Positions 1-8,284 of a stretch of DNA of 30,387 bases are shown here, in pieces. A model generated the notes under the pieces. That model was not told the DNA's origin, made no database searches, and worked only from the letters and a program-made list of their open reading frames with translations. The stretch's first letter is position 1; every line of letters begins with the position of its first letter. The DNA lies in NCBI GenBank assembly GCA_021791615.1, contig JAJYWG010000534.1:1-30387 (forward strand), given 5' to 3'. Both the position numbers and the translations under genes were made by a program. This stretch comes from Actinomycetes bacterium. GTDB taxonomy: Bacteria; Actinomycetota; Acidimicrobiia; Acidimicrobiales; RAAP-2.

Positions 1-83
1 ACAGGAAGCTGGCCGTCCCGGAACCACCGCCATTGGGTCTGGTAGTGCACGCCTTCTTGCTCAGCCCACTCAAAGAGCTTCAC
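1..83 (-). CDS. IS607-type serine recombinase, N-terminal fragment (runs off the window)
   Basis: Reading the minus strand from a GTG at 83 gives 27 residues before the window ends. They start VKLFEWAEQEGVHY and continue with a W-R-W-F-R-D-G-x-L-P pattern. This matches the MerR-like helix-turn-helix that opens IS607-family serine recombinases (typical form M-x-L-x-E-W-A-x-x-x-G-V-x-x-x-T-x-x-R-W-x-R-x-G-x-L-P). The helix binds element DNA, and the catalytic serine domain would lie outside the window. A possible ribosome site, ACGAGG, directly precedes the GTG. A perfect hairpin lies just upstream. Family assignment rests on pattern memory over only 27 residues. A MerR-type regulator or excisionase is the alternative. 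Confidence 0.6.
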   Translation of the reverse strand, partial: MKLFEWAEQEGVHYQTQWRWFRDGQLP

Positions 84-92
84 CCTCGTGCT

Positions 93-111
93 CTACGACG
101 CATGCTCGTAG
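93..111. repeat. Perfect hairpin upstream of the recombinase start
   Basis: CTACGA (93-98) and TCGTAG (106-111) form a perfect 6-bp stem around the 7-base loop CGCATGC. It lies 10 bases upstream of the putative IS607 recombinase start, so it may be part of the element end or an operator. The role is inference. Confidence 0.45.
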
Positions 112-245
112 ATGGTAAGTGATATCGAAGGTAGCTGTTGGCAACCCCACACGCCGCTCGCAAGCAGGGAGACGACGGTGATGATCGCAAGGACTCCCAC
201 GACGCCTGCCACCACGGGGGCTCGACGGTTCCAGGTCCGCGTCAT
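93..245 (-). CDS. Short one-span membrane ORF after larC, probably truncated
   Basis: An ATG at 245-243 overlaps the larC stop in an ATGA arrangement, so translation could be coupled. The ORF has 50 codons. It starts MTRTWNRR (positively charged), then has one hydrophobic span rich in V, A, I and L over about residues 10-33, then a short tail ending EHAS. The last codons fall in the hairpin and leader of the neighbouring recombinase, so the original gene was probably longer and was cut by arrival of that element. I do not recognise the family. It could be the start of a membrane protein co-transcribed with larBC, or just a chance ORF. Confidence 0.35.
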   Translation of the reverse strand: MTRTWNRRAPVVAGVVGVLAIITVVSLLASGVWGCQQLPSISLTIYEHAS

Positions 246-1576
246 GACCCAGTCCCCGGATCGTCGGGACCCGCCCGCTCGTCAGCGTGTGCACCCGTTT
301 GGCCCGTTGCCGGCCCATCGTCTCGTTCGCGCTGCCTGCGCCACGCCTCTTCGGCTCGGGAGCTGACCTCCTGGAGGGGGAGACCGGTACGGCCGGCCAC
401 TTCCGCAACATCTTCGAACTCGGCCTTCACTCGACCCCCTCCGGCCTTCATCGCCACGCGAGAGCCGAGGACATCGACCTCGTCGTGAGCCCTGGGCACC
501 GCCCACCTCTCGGTGTGCACCGCGCGCACTCCGAACGTGCCGGTGGTCCGATGGAGCACCTCTCTCAGAGCGTCAGCCAGCTCTGGGGAGCAGAGCGCGT
601 GAAGCGTGTGGGCGGGCCTCCCCTTCTTCATGACGATCGGGGAGATCCAGGCGTCCAGAGCACCGCCTTCCATCAGCTGGGCCACCGCGTAGGCCAATTG
701 CTCACCGGTGACGTCGTCGACGTTGGTCTCGAGCACGACGAGGGGCGAACCGAACCCGCCCCGGGCACCGGCGGTCGCTCGGCCGATGACCACTTGGAGG
801 CAGTTGGGAAGATCGTCGAGAACGGCGCTGCCGGCGCCGTAGCCGCTCGCGAAGATCTCCACCGGCGGCATCGGTCCATAACCTACGGCCAGCGCAGCCA
901 GGATGGCGGCGCCGGTCGGCGTGGTGAGCTCCACCTCGGTCGAGCGGCCGTACGTGGGGGCACCTCGCAGTAGGTGGACGACTGCCGGTGCCGGGTTGGG
1001 CAGGATGCCATGTTCGCTTCGCAAAGTGCCGGTACCGATGGCGACCGGGGACGCGACCACTTCATCCACCCCCAGGACTTCGAGAGCTGCTGCCGTGCCG
1101 ACGATGTCGACGATGGCGTCGTGGCCTCCGACCTCGTGGAAATGAACACTCCGGGGGTCGAGACCGTGCACACGGCCCTCGGCGTCGGCGAGCGAAGCGA
1201 AGATGGCCAGCGCCCGAGACGCGACGCGATCGGGAAGGCGTGCCGCGCGGATGAGCTCGACGATGTCGGCGTGGGTCCTCGTCACGCCGCTCACGCTCGG
1301 AGCATGCGACCCTGCCCCTGCCCCTGACCCTGCCTCGGGCACCGGACGCGACGCCGGTGCCGAGACGATGGCGTGTGCGCAGCTCACACCCCCGCGGGAG
1401 GTGGACTCGACACGGAGGTCCCACCCGTCGAACGGGAGGCGGCGCAACAAGGCGAGCACTTCCTGCAGGTCGGCACCCGCGTCGATCAGGCTACCCAGGG
1501 CCATGTCCCCCGAGATGCCGGCGAAACAATGGAACCATGCGGCGAGCGGGCGGAGCGGAGGTTTGGAGATTGTCAT
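242..1576 (-). CDS. larC: LarC, nickel insertion protein for the nickel-pincer nucleotide
   Basis: LarC inserts nickel into the bis-thiocarboxylated pyridinium nucleotide, using CTP, to give the nickel-pincer cofactor of lactate racemase and related racemases/epimerases. The product has 444 residues. Family landmarks are visible: FHCFAGISGDM with DAGAD near the N terminus, HFHEVGGHDAIVDIVG, the LTTPTGAAI segment, and in the C-terminal half ETNVDDVTGEQ and IVMKKGRPAHTL. The ATG at 1576 is chosen because it overlaps the larB stop as ATGA; an upstream extension to 1651 would lie inside larB. In Lactobacillus larC is split and needs a frameshift, but here it is one continuous frame. The last ~40 residues are charged and poorly conserved. 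No larE or larA is visible in the window. Confidence 0.93.
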   Translation of the reverse strand: MTISKPPLRPLAAWFHCFAGISGDMALGSLIDAGADLQEVLALLRRLPFDGWDLRVESTSRGGVSCAHAIVSAPASRPVPEAGSGAGAGSHAPSVSGVTRTHADIVELIRAARLPDRVASRALAIFASLADAEGRVHGLDPRSVHFHEVGGHDAIVDIVGTAAALEVLGVDEVVASPVAIGTGTLRSEHGILPNPAPAVVHLLRGAPTYGRSTEVELTTPTGAAILAALAVGYGPMPPVEIFASGYGAGSAVLDDLPNCLQVVIGRATAGARGGFGSPLVVLETNVDDVTGEQLAYAVAQLMEGGALDAWISPIVMKKGRPAHTLHALCSPELADALREVLHRTTGTFGVRAVHTERWAVPRAHDEVDVLGSRVAMKAGGGRVKAEFEDVAEVAGRTGLPLQEVSSRAEEAWRRQRERDDGPATGQTGAHADERAGPDDPGTGS

Positions 1577-2334
1577 CGTAGCAGCCGCGCCACGGCGCAC
1601 GCGGCGCCAAACCCGTTGTCGATCCCGACCACCGTCACCCCGGCGGCGCACGATGCGAGCATGGCCAGGAGCGCCGTCATGCCTTCGAACGACGCGCCGT
1701 ACCCGACGCTCGTCGGCACGGCAACGACGGGAGCGGCGGTGATGCCTCCGACCACGCTGGCCAGCGCGCCCTCCATTCCGGCGACCACGACAACTGCGTC
1801 AGCGTTCGCGAGGTCATCAGCCACGGCGACGATGCGATGCAGGCCCGCGACTCCGCAGTCGGCCAGCAGCACTGGTGAGAAGCCCAGCGCGTGGAGGACA
1901 GCCTCGCATTCGCCGGCCACTGCCAGGTCCGCGGTGCCGGCAGTGACGATCGTGACCCGACCAGAGCGCTTCTCGGCAGGTCGCCACGAGACGGTGGCCG
2001 TCGGTCCAATCCGGGTGACAGCACCATCGGGGTATCCCGACACTGCCGCCGCGCTGGCAGCGGCTGCTGCCTGCTCCTCGTCGGCTCGGGTCAGGATGAC
2101 CGGCCCCCCAGCCTCGGAGAGCAGCTCGGAAACGATGGCAGCGCACTGCCCGGGAGTCTTGCCGGGACCGTAGACCGCCTCGGGGATGCCCTGCCGCAGC
2201 GGACGGTGGTGGTCAATACGAGCGAACCCCAGATCGGCGAACGGGAGACGTCGCAGCCGATGGACGGCCTCGTCCGGAGGGCAGGCACCCGAGACGACGT
2301 CGTCGAGAAGTTGGCGGATCGCGGGCTCGTCCAT
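1573..2334 (-). CDS. larB: LarB, pyridinium-3,5-biscarboxylic acid mononucleotide synthase
   Basis: LarB carboxylates nicotinic acid adenine dinucleotide at C5 and releases AMP, the first step of nickel-pincer synthesis. The product has 253 residues, normal for the family. The N-terminal part has PEAVYGPGKTPGQ, and the C-terminal half is a PurE-like (AIR carboxylase) domain with VTAGTADLAVAGE, VVVAGMEGALASVVGG and PTSVGYGASFEG. I place the start at the ATG at 2334. A GTG at 2343 is also possible, but it lies inside the GATAGT box (2347-2342) that would serve this gene, whereas the ATG is 7 nt downstream of that box. The gene is coupled to larC by an ATGA overlap and is divergent from pheA with almost no intergenic DNA. 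Confidence 0.92.
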   Translation of the reverse strand: MDEPAIRQLLDDVVSGACPPDEAVHRLRRLPFADLGFARIDHHRPLRQGIPEAVYGPGKTPGQCAAIVSELLSEAGGPVILTRADEEQAAAAASAAAVSGYPDGAVTRIGPTATVSWRPAEKRSGRVTIVTAGTADLAVAGECEAVLHALGFSPVLLADCGVAGLHRIVAVADDLANADAVVVVAGMEGALASVVGGITAAPVVAVPTSVGYGASFEGMTALLAMLASCAAGVTVVGIDNGFGAACAVARLLR

Positions 2335-2341
2335 CAGGGTC

Positions 2342-2349
2342 ACTATCCT
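2342..2349. promoter_or_regulatory. Overlapping bidirectional -10 boxes between larB and pheA
   Basis: The octamer ACTATCCT holds TATCCT on the plus strand (2344-2349), 8 nt before the pheA GTG. On the minus strand it holds GATAGT (2347-2342), 7 nt before the larB ATG. Both fit an A at position 2 and T at position 6 of a -10 box at leaderless spacing. No good -35 is seen. The function is inferred from spacing and from the same pattern at other genes here. Confidence 0.5.
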
Positions 2350-2357
2350 GCCCGGGT

Positions 2358-3290
2358 GTGAGCACCTCTGCGACCTCGATCGCTTTTTTCGGGCCCGAAG
2401 GCACCTTCACCGAGGAAGCCCTCCTCTCGGTTCCCGACTATCGTCACGCCCGCCTCGAGCCGCGGGCCACCATTGCCGAAGTGCTCGAAGCGGTCGACTC
2501 GGGCGACGTAGCGATCGGTTTCGTGCCGGTCGAGAACGCGATCGACGGGACCGTGCGGGACACCCTGGACGCGCTGGTGCTGGATTTCGACCTGCTCATC
2601 CAGCGCGAGGTGGTGCTGGACATCCATCTCCATCTGATGGCGGTGCCCGGGACCGAGATCGATCAGGTGCGTCGTGTGCTCTCGTTCCCAGTGGCCCTGG
2701 CCCAGTGCCGCAAGTACCTCGCCGCCAACCTTCCGCAAGCGTCGACGGCCGCTGCGAATTCGACTGCCGAAGCAGCGCGTTGCGTCGGGGAGCGAGGTGC
2801 CCAAGGTGATGCAGCGATCGCGCCCCGGCTCTCGGCTGAGCTCTACGGGCTGGCGGTGATCGCCGAGGACGTGGAGGACTATCCGGGGAACCAGACCCGT
2901 TTCATCGCAGTGTCCCGCACCGGCGTGCCCGCTCCAACCGGGCACGACCGAACCAGCATCGTGTGCTACCAGCGTTCGGACCGTCCGGGAAGCCTGCATG
3001 GGATCCTCGGAGAGTTTGCGGCGCGCAACATCAATCTGACCAAGCTCGAGTCGCGTCCCACCAAGCTCGGGTTGGGCGACTACTGCTTCGTCATCGACCT
3101 CGACGGGCATCTTGCCGACGAGATCGTCGCCGACTGCCTGCGTACCCTCCACGCCGAGCTGGCCGGAGTGAAGTTCCTCGGTTCGTACCCTGCGGCGGGC
3201 GCACATGCATCTGCTCGCCGGCGCCGTGCCGGCAAAGCCTGGCACGAGGCCGAGCAGTGGCTGTCGAAACTTCGAGCACAGATGGAATGA
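2358..3290 (+). CDS. pheA: Prephenate dehydratase
   Basis: Converts prephenate to phenylpyruvate in phenylalanine synthesis. The 310-residue product is the stand-alone dehydratase form. It has an N-terminal PDT domain (IAFFGPEGTFTEEAL at about 8-22, IGFVPVENAIDGTV around 54-67, and the catalytic-region motif NQTRF near 178-182). An ACT regulatory domain follows, with GSLHGILGEFAARNINLTK and the ESRP motif, where phenylalanine normally binds for feedback control. The GTG start at 2358 has no ribosome site but lies 8 nt after a TATCCT box, which suggests a leaderless mRNA. The C-terminal ~35 residues are basic and Ala-rich. No serS or other aromatic gene follows; a convergent tRNA gene begins 36 bp downstream. 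Confidence 0.95.
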   Translation: MSTSATSIAFFGPEGTFTEEALLSVPDYRHARLEPRATIAEVLEAVDSGDVAIGFVPVENAIDGTVRDTLDALVLDFDLLIQREVVLDIHLHLMAVPGTEIDQVRRVLSFPVALAQCRKYLAANLPQASTAAANSTAEAARCVGERGAQGDAAIAPRLSAELYGLAVIAEDVEDYPGNQTRFIAVSRTGVPAPTGHDRTSIVCYQRSDRPGSLHGILGEFAARNINLTKLESRPTKLGLGDYCFVIDLDGHLADEIVADCLRTLHAELAGVKFLGSYPAAGAHASARRRRAGKAWHEAEQWLSKLRAQME

Positions 3291-3326
3291 CCTCGAGCGA
3301 GCGCCGTCGAGCTGTTGCCCGCCGGC

Positions 3327-3414
3327 TGGCGGAGGGAGTGGGATTCGAACCCACGGGAACCGGAGTTCCACGGCTTTTCAAGAGCCGCGCATTCGTCCGC
3401 TCTGCCATCCCTCC
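3327..3414 (-). tRNA. tRNA-Ser (anticodon UGA)
   Basis: On the minus strand, the acceptor GGAGGGA pairs with TCCCTCC. The anticodon arm CGGCT-CTTGAAA-AGCCG gives a 7-base loop with anticodon TGA (reads UCA). There is a long variable arm (class II) and a T arm with GGTTCGAATCC. The discriminator base is G, as expected for serine tRNA, and CCA is encoded (3329-3327). Total length is 88 nt. Confidence 0.95.
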
Positions 3415-3424
3415 AACGCGGAGA

Positions 3425-3442
3425 GCTCCGGAGCGCCGGAGC
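3425..3442. repeat. Hairpin in the tRNA-Ser 5' leader region
   Basis: GCTCCGG (3425-3431) and CCGGAGC (3436-3442) form a perfect 7-bp stem with a 4-base loop. It lies between the tRNA 5' end and a possible minus-strand -10 box TACCCT (3458-3453). It could be a leader structure removed by RNase P. Confidence 0.4.
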
Positions 3443-3560
3443 CCGCATGGCCAGGGTACAGAAGGTGGACCGGTCGCGGATGCCAAACGCTCAGAGGATG
3501 TCTCACCAACGTGCCGGCGGGCGGTGGGAATGGTTCCATCACGCCTGCTCGATTGCCCGC

Positions 3561-3599
3561 TGCGAGAACCCGATGCGAGTGGCCCCTGCGAGAACCCGA
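3561..3599 (+). promoter_or_regulatory. Three TGCGAG hexamers at 13-bp spacing upstream of the two-component operon
   Basis: TGCGAG occurs at 3561, 3574 and 3587, exactly 13 bp apart. The outer two copies extend to the 14-mer CTGCGAGAACCCGA (3560-3573 and 3586-3599). The array lies about 60 bp before the kinase start. Phased direct repeats are typical of binding sites for OmpR-type regulators, and one is encoded in this operon. Autoregulation is inference. Confidence 0.4.
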
Positions 3600-3655
3600 A
3601 CCAAGTGCCAGCCGGGAACCGCGTCCTGCCGCCGTCCGGTGAGGCACGGTAGATT

Positions 3656-5611
3656 GTGACCAAGCGAACGTGGGGGTGGCGTGTGGTGCTGGACGTCCTC
3701 GGATCCATGGTGGCGCTGATGTTCATGGACGATCGCGGCAAGGTCGTCTACGCCTCCCAGCGCTGGACCGAACTGACTGGGTGGTTGTCCTCCGAGATCA
3801 AGGGGCTGCACTGGAGTGTCTACGTGCATCCAGATGATCTTGCTGACGCCCGGCGGGCCGGGAGTGAGGCGGTCCGGACGGCCTCGTCGGTCTCCTACGA
3901 GTCGCGGGTGCTTTCTCCCGGTGGCGCCACGACCACCTGGATCCGCTCCCGGGTCGCACCGATCTGCCCCGACGACGGACCGCCGCGCGGGTGGTTGCTC
4001 GTGGCAGACGACCTCACCGAGCACCAGCAGGTGCTCGAAGCGCTCCATCTGAGTGACGAGAGGCTGCAAGTCATCTTCGACCGCTCGCCCGAGGTCCTCA
4101 CGATCCTCGAATCCGACGGGACGTGGCGATCCAGCAGTGTGTCGACAGCGTGGAACCTCGGGCTCGACGCCGAGGAATTGGCGACCGCCGGGTGGTGGTC
4201 GTGCGTGCACCCCGACGACCGGACAGACGCTCGGCAGGTCCTCCAAGCGCTTGTCGAGCAGCCTCGGGGATCCGAAGGGATCCTCCATGAGGTTCGGCTG
4301 GTGGCACCCTCGGGGGAGTGCCGGTGGATCGAGACCGTCGGGGTGAACCTGGCGGACGAGCCGTCCGTGCGCGGCATCGTCCTGCACTCTCGGGATGTGA
4401 CCGAGCGCCGGCAGTCCGAGCAGGCGCTGCGCTCGGCGAATGCCCGTCTGTCAGGGCTCCTCGAAGCGATGCACCTGGGGGTGCACGTCTGCGACGAGCA
4501 CGGGATGGCCGTAGCGGTGAACCCCGCGTTCTTCAAGGTCTTGCAGGTTCCCGGGACGCCCGAGGACATGCTCGAAGAAGGTGCAGGCCGGTGGTGGCAC
4601 CGCTTGCAGCGCGTCTGGGCAGATCCTGTGGAATGCGAAGCTCGGTTGGGGGAGATCGTCGAGCACCGGCGCCTCGAAGTCGATGCACGCTTTCTCCTAG
4701 TTGACGGCCGCAGCATCGGCATCGATTTCGTCCCCATCGAGGATGGTGATACGAGCCTGGGCTACGTGTGGCTCATGCGAGACGTGACCGAGGATGCTGC
4801 CCTCGCCGCGGAGCGCGAGTACCTGCTGGAGATGGAGCGCCGGCAGAATGCTCGGCTTGTCGAGCTCGATACCCTCAAGTCCGAGCTCCTCGCGTCGGTG
4901 TCGCACGAGATCCGTACGCCGCTCACCGCGATCGCCAGTTTCACGCAGCTTCTGAGCGACGGGCTCGAAGGCGGCAGCGCCGAAGACCACCGAGAGATGC
5001 TGTCGGTCATCGGACGAAACGTCGACCGGCTCCAGCGCATGGTGGACGACCTCTTGTTCTTGGACCGGTTTGGCTTGGAACCGGTCCCGGCGGATCTCGA
5101 CTGGGTGGAGGTCCGGTCAGTCGTGAACGTTGCAGCGTCCTCGGTCCGCCCGGTGGCCGACGCGCGCGGGGTCCGGCTCGAGGTGCACACGGAGGCCGGC
5201 CCGCCGCTTCGAGGTGACGCTCAGCGGATCGGCCAGCTCGTCGACAACCTGCTGGTCAACGCAGTTCGGTTCACCCCTTCGGGGGGGCGGGTAGACGTCC
5301 GAGCATTGCCGACCGGCACCTCCTGGCGGATCGAGGTGTCCGACACCGGCATCGGCATTCCCGAAGGAGAGGAGCACAGGGTCTTCGAGCGCTTCTATCG
5401 AGCCTCCAACGCCAGGCAGGAGGTGACGAGCGGATCGGGTCTCGGCTTGGCCGTCGTCAAGCGAGTAGCCGAATTCCACGGAGGGACCGTCGAGGTGAAG
5501 AGCACCTTGCACGAGGGGACCACGTTCACCGTGGAGCTGACGGGTGCTCGCGAGCAGCCAGCGATCCTCTCGCCGCTTTCTGGAATGGTCTCGGGGGATC
5601 GAGCCCGTTGA
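3656..5611 (+). CDS. Multi-PAS sensor histidine kinase
   Basis: A cytoplasmic sensor kinase of 651 residues that should phosphorylate the regulator encoded next to it. Three PAS-type modules are seen at about residues 10-130 (ASQRWTELTGW, VHPDD), 140-255 (WSCVHPDD, VTERRQSE) and 265-385 (VCDEHGMAVAVNPAFF, RDVTED). A helical linker follows, then the HisKA box with SVSHEIRTPLTA (His417). The ATPase domain shows the N box DNLLVNAVRFTP (Asn535) and the G boxes DTGIGIP and GSGLGL. No convincing transmembrane span is seen, so the signal is probably cytosolic, such as redox, light or a ligand. The GTG at 3656 directly abuts a TAGATT box, so starts at GTG 3683 or 3686, after GGGGGTGG, are credible alternatives. 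The stop overlaps the regulator start. Confidence 0.92.
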   Translation: MTKRTWGWRVVLDVLGSMVALMFMDDRGKVVYASQRWTELTGWLSSEIKGLHWSVYVHPDDLADARRAGSEAVRTASSVSYESRVLSPGGATTTWIRSRVAPICPDDGPPRGWLLVADDLTEHQQVLEALHLSDERLQVIFDRSPEVLTILESDGTWRSSSVSTAWNLGLDAEELATAGWWSCVHPDDRTDARQVLQALVEQPRGSEGILHEVRLVAPSGECRWIETVGVNLADEPSVRGIVLHSRDVTERRQSEQALRSANARLSGLLEAMHLGVHVCDEHGMAVAVNPAFFKVLQVPGTPEDMLEEGAGRWWHRLQRVWADPVECEARLGEIVEHRRLEVDARFLLVDGRSIGIDFVPIEDGDTSLGYVWLMRDVTEDAALAAEREYLLEMERRQNARLVELDTLKSELLASVSHEIRTPLTAIASFTQLLSDGLEGGSAEDHREMLSVIGRNVDRLQRMVDDLLFLDRFGLEPVPADLDWVEVRSVVNVAASSVRPVADARGVRLEVHTEAGPPLRGDAQRIGQLVDNLLVNAVRFTPSGGRVDVRALPTGTSWRIEVSDTGIGIPEGEEHRVFERFYRASNARQEVTSGSGLGLAVVKRVAEFHGGTVEVKSTLHEGTTFTVELTGAREQPAILSPLSGMVSGDRAR

Positions 5612-6303
5612 GATCAGCCCGCGTCCTTGTGATCGAAGACGATCCTGATATCCGCCGATCACTCGAACTGGTGCTGCAGCGAGCAGGTCATCTCCCCCAG
5701 TGGGAACCCGATGGCGAGCGCGGCCTGCAGAGATTCGCGGCGGACCGGGCAGACGTGGTGATCTTGGACCTTGGACTGCCCCAGATGGACGGATGGGAAG
5801 TGCTCGGGAGAATACGCAAGGCCAGCCCCGTGCCGGTGCTGATCCTCACTGCGCGAGGGCTCGAGGAAGAAAAGGTCCGGGGATTGCTCGGCGGTGCCGA
5901 CGACTACCTGACGAAGCCGTTCAGCCATGCCGAGCTGATTGCCAGGATCGGCGCGCTCTTGCGCCGCCAGCCTCCCTCCACCGAGGGGCCATCTCTCTAT
6001 GACGACGGGGTGTTGTCAGTGGACTTCGACAGGACAACGGTGGCCCTCCAGGGCGTGCCGGTCACCCTCACCCCGATGGAGCACCGCCTGCTGCTCGCGC
6101 TGGTGCGCCAACGAGGCCAGGTTGTCTCCGTCTCGCACCTCCTCGAGACGGTGTGGGGCGACTCCAGCGGATCGAGTACCGATCGTGTGAAGTCGACGGT
6201 GAGGAGCCTCCGCGGCCGGCTTGGGTGGAGTGGGGCGAGGCAGTGCCCGATCGAGAGCGTGAGAGGGTTCGGCTATCGCTACCGCCCGCCGGACCTTCCC
6301 TGA
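5608..6303 (+). CDS. OmpR/PhoB-type response regulator
   Basis: DNA-binding partner of the upstream kinase, 231 residues. The receiver domain (about 4-118) has the acidic pair ED-D at 10-12, the phospho-acceptor Asp54 in VILDLGLP, Thr81 in LILTARG and Lys103 in YLTKPFSH. The C-terminal winged helix (about 128-228) has LTPMEHRLLLALVRQRGQVVS and VKSTVRSLRGRLG, ending with VRGFGYRY. The start is TTG at 5608, overlapping the kinase stop as TTGA, so the pair is translationally coupled. The last 25 bp overlap the end of typA on the other strand. The phased TGCGAG repeats upstream of the operon are a candidate target. Confidence 0.93.
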   Translation: MRSARVLVIEDDPDIRRSLELVLQRAGHLPQWEPDGERGLQRFAADRADVVILDLGLPQMDGWEVLGRIRKASPVPVLILTARGLEEEKVRGLLGGADDYLTKPFSHAELIARIGALLRRQPPSTEGPSLYDDGVLSVDFDRTTVALQGVPVTLTPMEHRLLLALVRQRGQVVSVSHLLETVWGDSSGSSTDRVKSTVRSLRGRLGWSGARQCPIESVRGFGYRYRPPDLP

Positions 6304-8162
6304 GTGACTTCAGGCCTGGCGGTAGCCGCGGCGGATCTCTCACGACCCCGCCGGCGGCCGCGAACCGTTTTGTCCAGGACGACTTTTCGGAGCCGAATTG
6401 CTGCCGGCGTCACTTCGACGCACTCGTCGTCGGCGATGAACTCGAGTGCCTGCTCGAGCGACAGCACCATCGGCGGGGTGAGGCGCTCCAGCTCCTCGGC
6501 CGTCGAAGATCGCACGTTGGTGAGCTTCTTCTCCCTCGTTGGGTTCACGTCCATTTCCTCGCTTCGGGTGCTCTCGCCGACGATCATGCCCTCGTAGACT
6601 TCGATCCCCGGGCCGACGAGCAGCGTCCCTCGATCCTGGAGGCTCATGAGGGCGTGAGCAGTCGTCACCCCCCTGCGATCGGCGACCATCGAGCCGTTCC
6701 GCCGCACCTTGAGCTCGCCGCACCATGGCTCCCAACCATCGAAGACGTGATGGAGGACTCCGGTGCCCCGGGTCTCGGTGAGAAATTCGGTACGAAAACC
6801 GACGATCCCGCGCGCAGGCACCCGGTGCTCCAAGCGGACCCATCCAGTCCCGTGGTTCACCATCTCGATCATCGAGGCCTTGCGAACGGCCAAGAGCTGC
6901 GTCACGACACCGAGGTGCTCGGCCGGCACGTCGATGGAGACACGCTCCATCGGCTCCTCGAGCACACCGCCGTTGACACGGGTCACGACTTGGGGCTTGC
7001 CGACAGTCAGCTCGAATCCTTCCCGACGCATGGTCTCCACCAGCACCGCGAGCTGGAGCTCACCGCGCCCTTGAACTTCCCATGCATCCGGGCGATCGGT
7101 GGCACTGACCCGGAGTGAGACGTTGCCCACCAGCTCGGCATCGAGGCGCCCTTTCACCTGGCGGGCCGTGAGCTTGAGCCCAGTGCCACCCCCGCTCCCC
7201 GCCAAAGGAGAGGTGTTGATGCCGATGGTCATCGTGAGGCTTGGCTCGTCCACGACGATCGCCGGGAGGGCTTCGGGGTGATCGGGATCGGCAAGGGTCT
7301 CGCCGATGGTGATGGCCGCCATCCCGGCGACCGCGGCAATCTCGCCGGGCCCGACCTCGTCGACTGGCACGCGGTCGAGCGCGCTCGTCACGTAGAGCTC
7401 GGTCACCTTGGCCGGCTCGATGCTCCCGTCGAGGCGGCACCATGCGACTGGAGCACCCTTTCGGAGCGTGCCGTGGTACACCCGGCAAAGGGCGAGACGA
7501 CCGACGTAGGGGGATGCGTCCAGGTTGCAGACCAGAGCTTGGAGGGGCGCGTGAGGGTCGAAGACCGGCCCGGGGATCGCACTCGTGATGGCGTCGAAAA
7601 GGGGACCCAAATCGGTCCCGGTCTGTCCGCGTTCTGCGGTGGCCCAACCCGCGCGGGCATTCGCATAGAGGATGGGAAAGCCAACCTGCTCCTCGTCGGC
7701 TCCCAGGTCCAAGAACAGCTCCTCCACCTCGTGGACGACGTGATCGACGCGGGCGTCAGCTCGATCCACCTTGTTCACGACCAGGATGACGGGGAGGCGG
7801 GCCTCCAGTGCCTTTCGAAGGACGAAGCGGGTTTGGGGAAGGGGACCCTCGGAGGCATCGACCAGCAACAAGACGCCGTCCACCATGGTGAGCCCACGCT
7901 CGACCTCTCCCCCGAAGTCGGCATGACCGGGAGTGTCGACGATGTTGATCTTCATGCCATCGACGGTGACGGCCGTGTTCTTGGCGAGGATCGTGATCCC
8001 TTTTTCCCGTTCGAGCTCACCGGAGTCGAGGACCCGGTCAGCCACCTCCTCGTTGGTCCGAAACGCACCAGTTTGCCGGAGCATGGCGTCGACGAGGGTG
8101 GTCTTGCCGTGGTCGACGTGGGCCACGATGGCCACATTGCGAATGTCGTGGCGGACTTCCAT
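6279..8162 (-). CDS. typA: Ribosome-associated GTPase TypA/BipA
   Basis: Translational GTPase of the EF-G superfamily, involved in 50S assembly and stress or cold adaptation. The 627-residue product has a normal family length. G1 is [10 protein letters not shown] near residues 14-23, G2 is in [12 protein letters not shown]3 is [14 protein letters not shown], and G4 is NKVDR. Domain II, the EF-G-like domains ([23 protein letters not shown]) and the BipA-specific C-terminal domain ([48 protein letters not shown]) follow. The C terminus is Arg-rich. The stop lies 25 bp inside the end of the convergent regulator gene. The ATG at 8162 is 10 nt after a TAGAGT box. Confidence 0.96.
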   Translation of the reverse strand: MEVRHDIRNVAIVAHVDHGKTTLVDAMLRQTGAFRTNEEVADRVLDSGELEREKGITILAKNTAVTVDGMKINIVDTPGHADFGGEVERGLTMVDGVLLLVDASEGPLPQTRFVLRKALEARLPVILVVNKVDRADARVDHVVHEVEELFLDLGADEEQVGFPILYANARAGWATAERGQTGTDLGPLFDAITSAIPGPVFDPHAPLQALVCNLDASPYVGRLALCRVYHGTLRKGAPVAWCRLDGSIEPAKVTELYVTSALDRVPVDEVGPGEIAAVAGMAAITIGETLADPDHPEALPAIVVDEPSLTMTIGINTSPLAGSGGGTGLKLTARQVKGRLDAELVGNVSLRVSATDRPDAWEVQGRGELQLAVLVETMRREGFELTVGKPQVVTRVNGGVLEEPMERVSIDVPAEHLGVVTQLLAVRKASMIEMVNHGTGWVRLEHRVPARGIVGFRTEFLTETRGTGVLHHVFDGWEPWCGELKVRRNGSMVADRRGVTTAHALMSLQDRGTLLVGPGIEVYEGMIVGESTRSEEMDVNPTREKKLTNVRSSTAEELERLTPPMVLSLEQALEFIADDECVEVTPAAIRLRKVVLDKTVRGRRRGRERSAAATARPEVTQGRSGGR

Positions 8163-8172
8163 GGCCGCCGTG

Positions 8173-8178
8173 ACTCTA
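8173..8178 (-). promoter_or_regulatory. Candidate -10 box for typA
   Basis: TAGAGT on the minus strand (8178-8173) ends 10 nt before the typA ATG, leaving at most a few bases of untranslated leader. No clear -35 is seen. Confidence 0.4.
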
Positions 8179-8284
8179 GGCGATCTACGCCCCCAGACGT
8201 GACGTGCTCCCGGTTGGCGGCATCCTCACACGATGCGGGACGCAGCAGTCCCTCCTGGCGCAGCCAAGCTGAGCTGAGCGCTCC

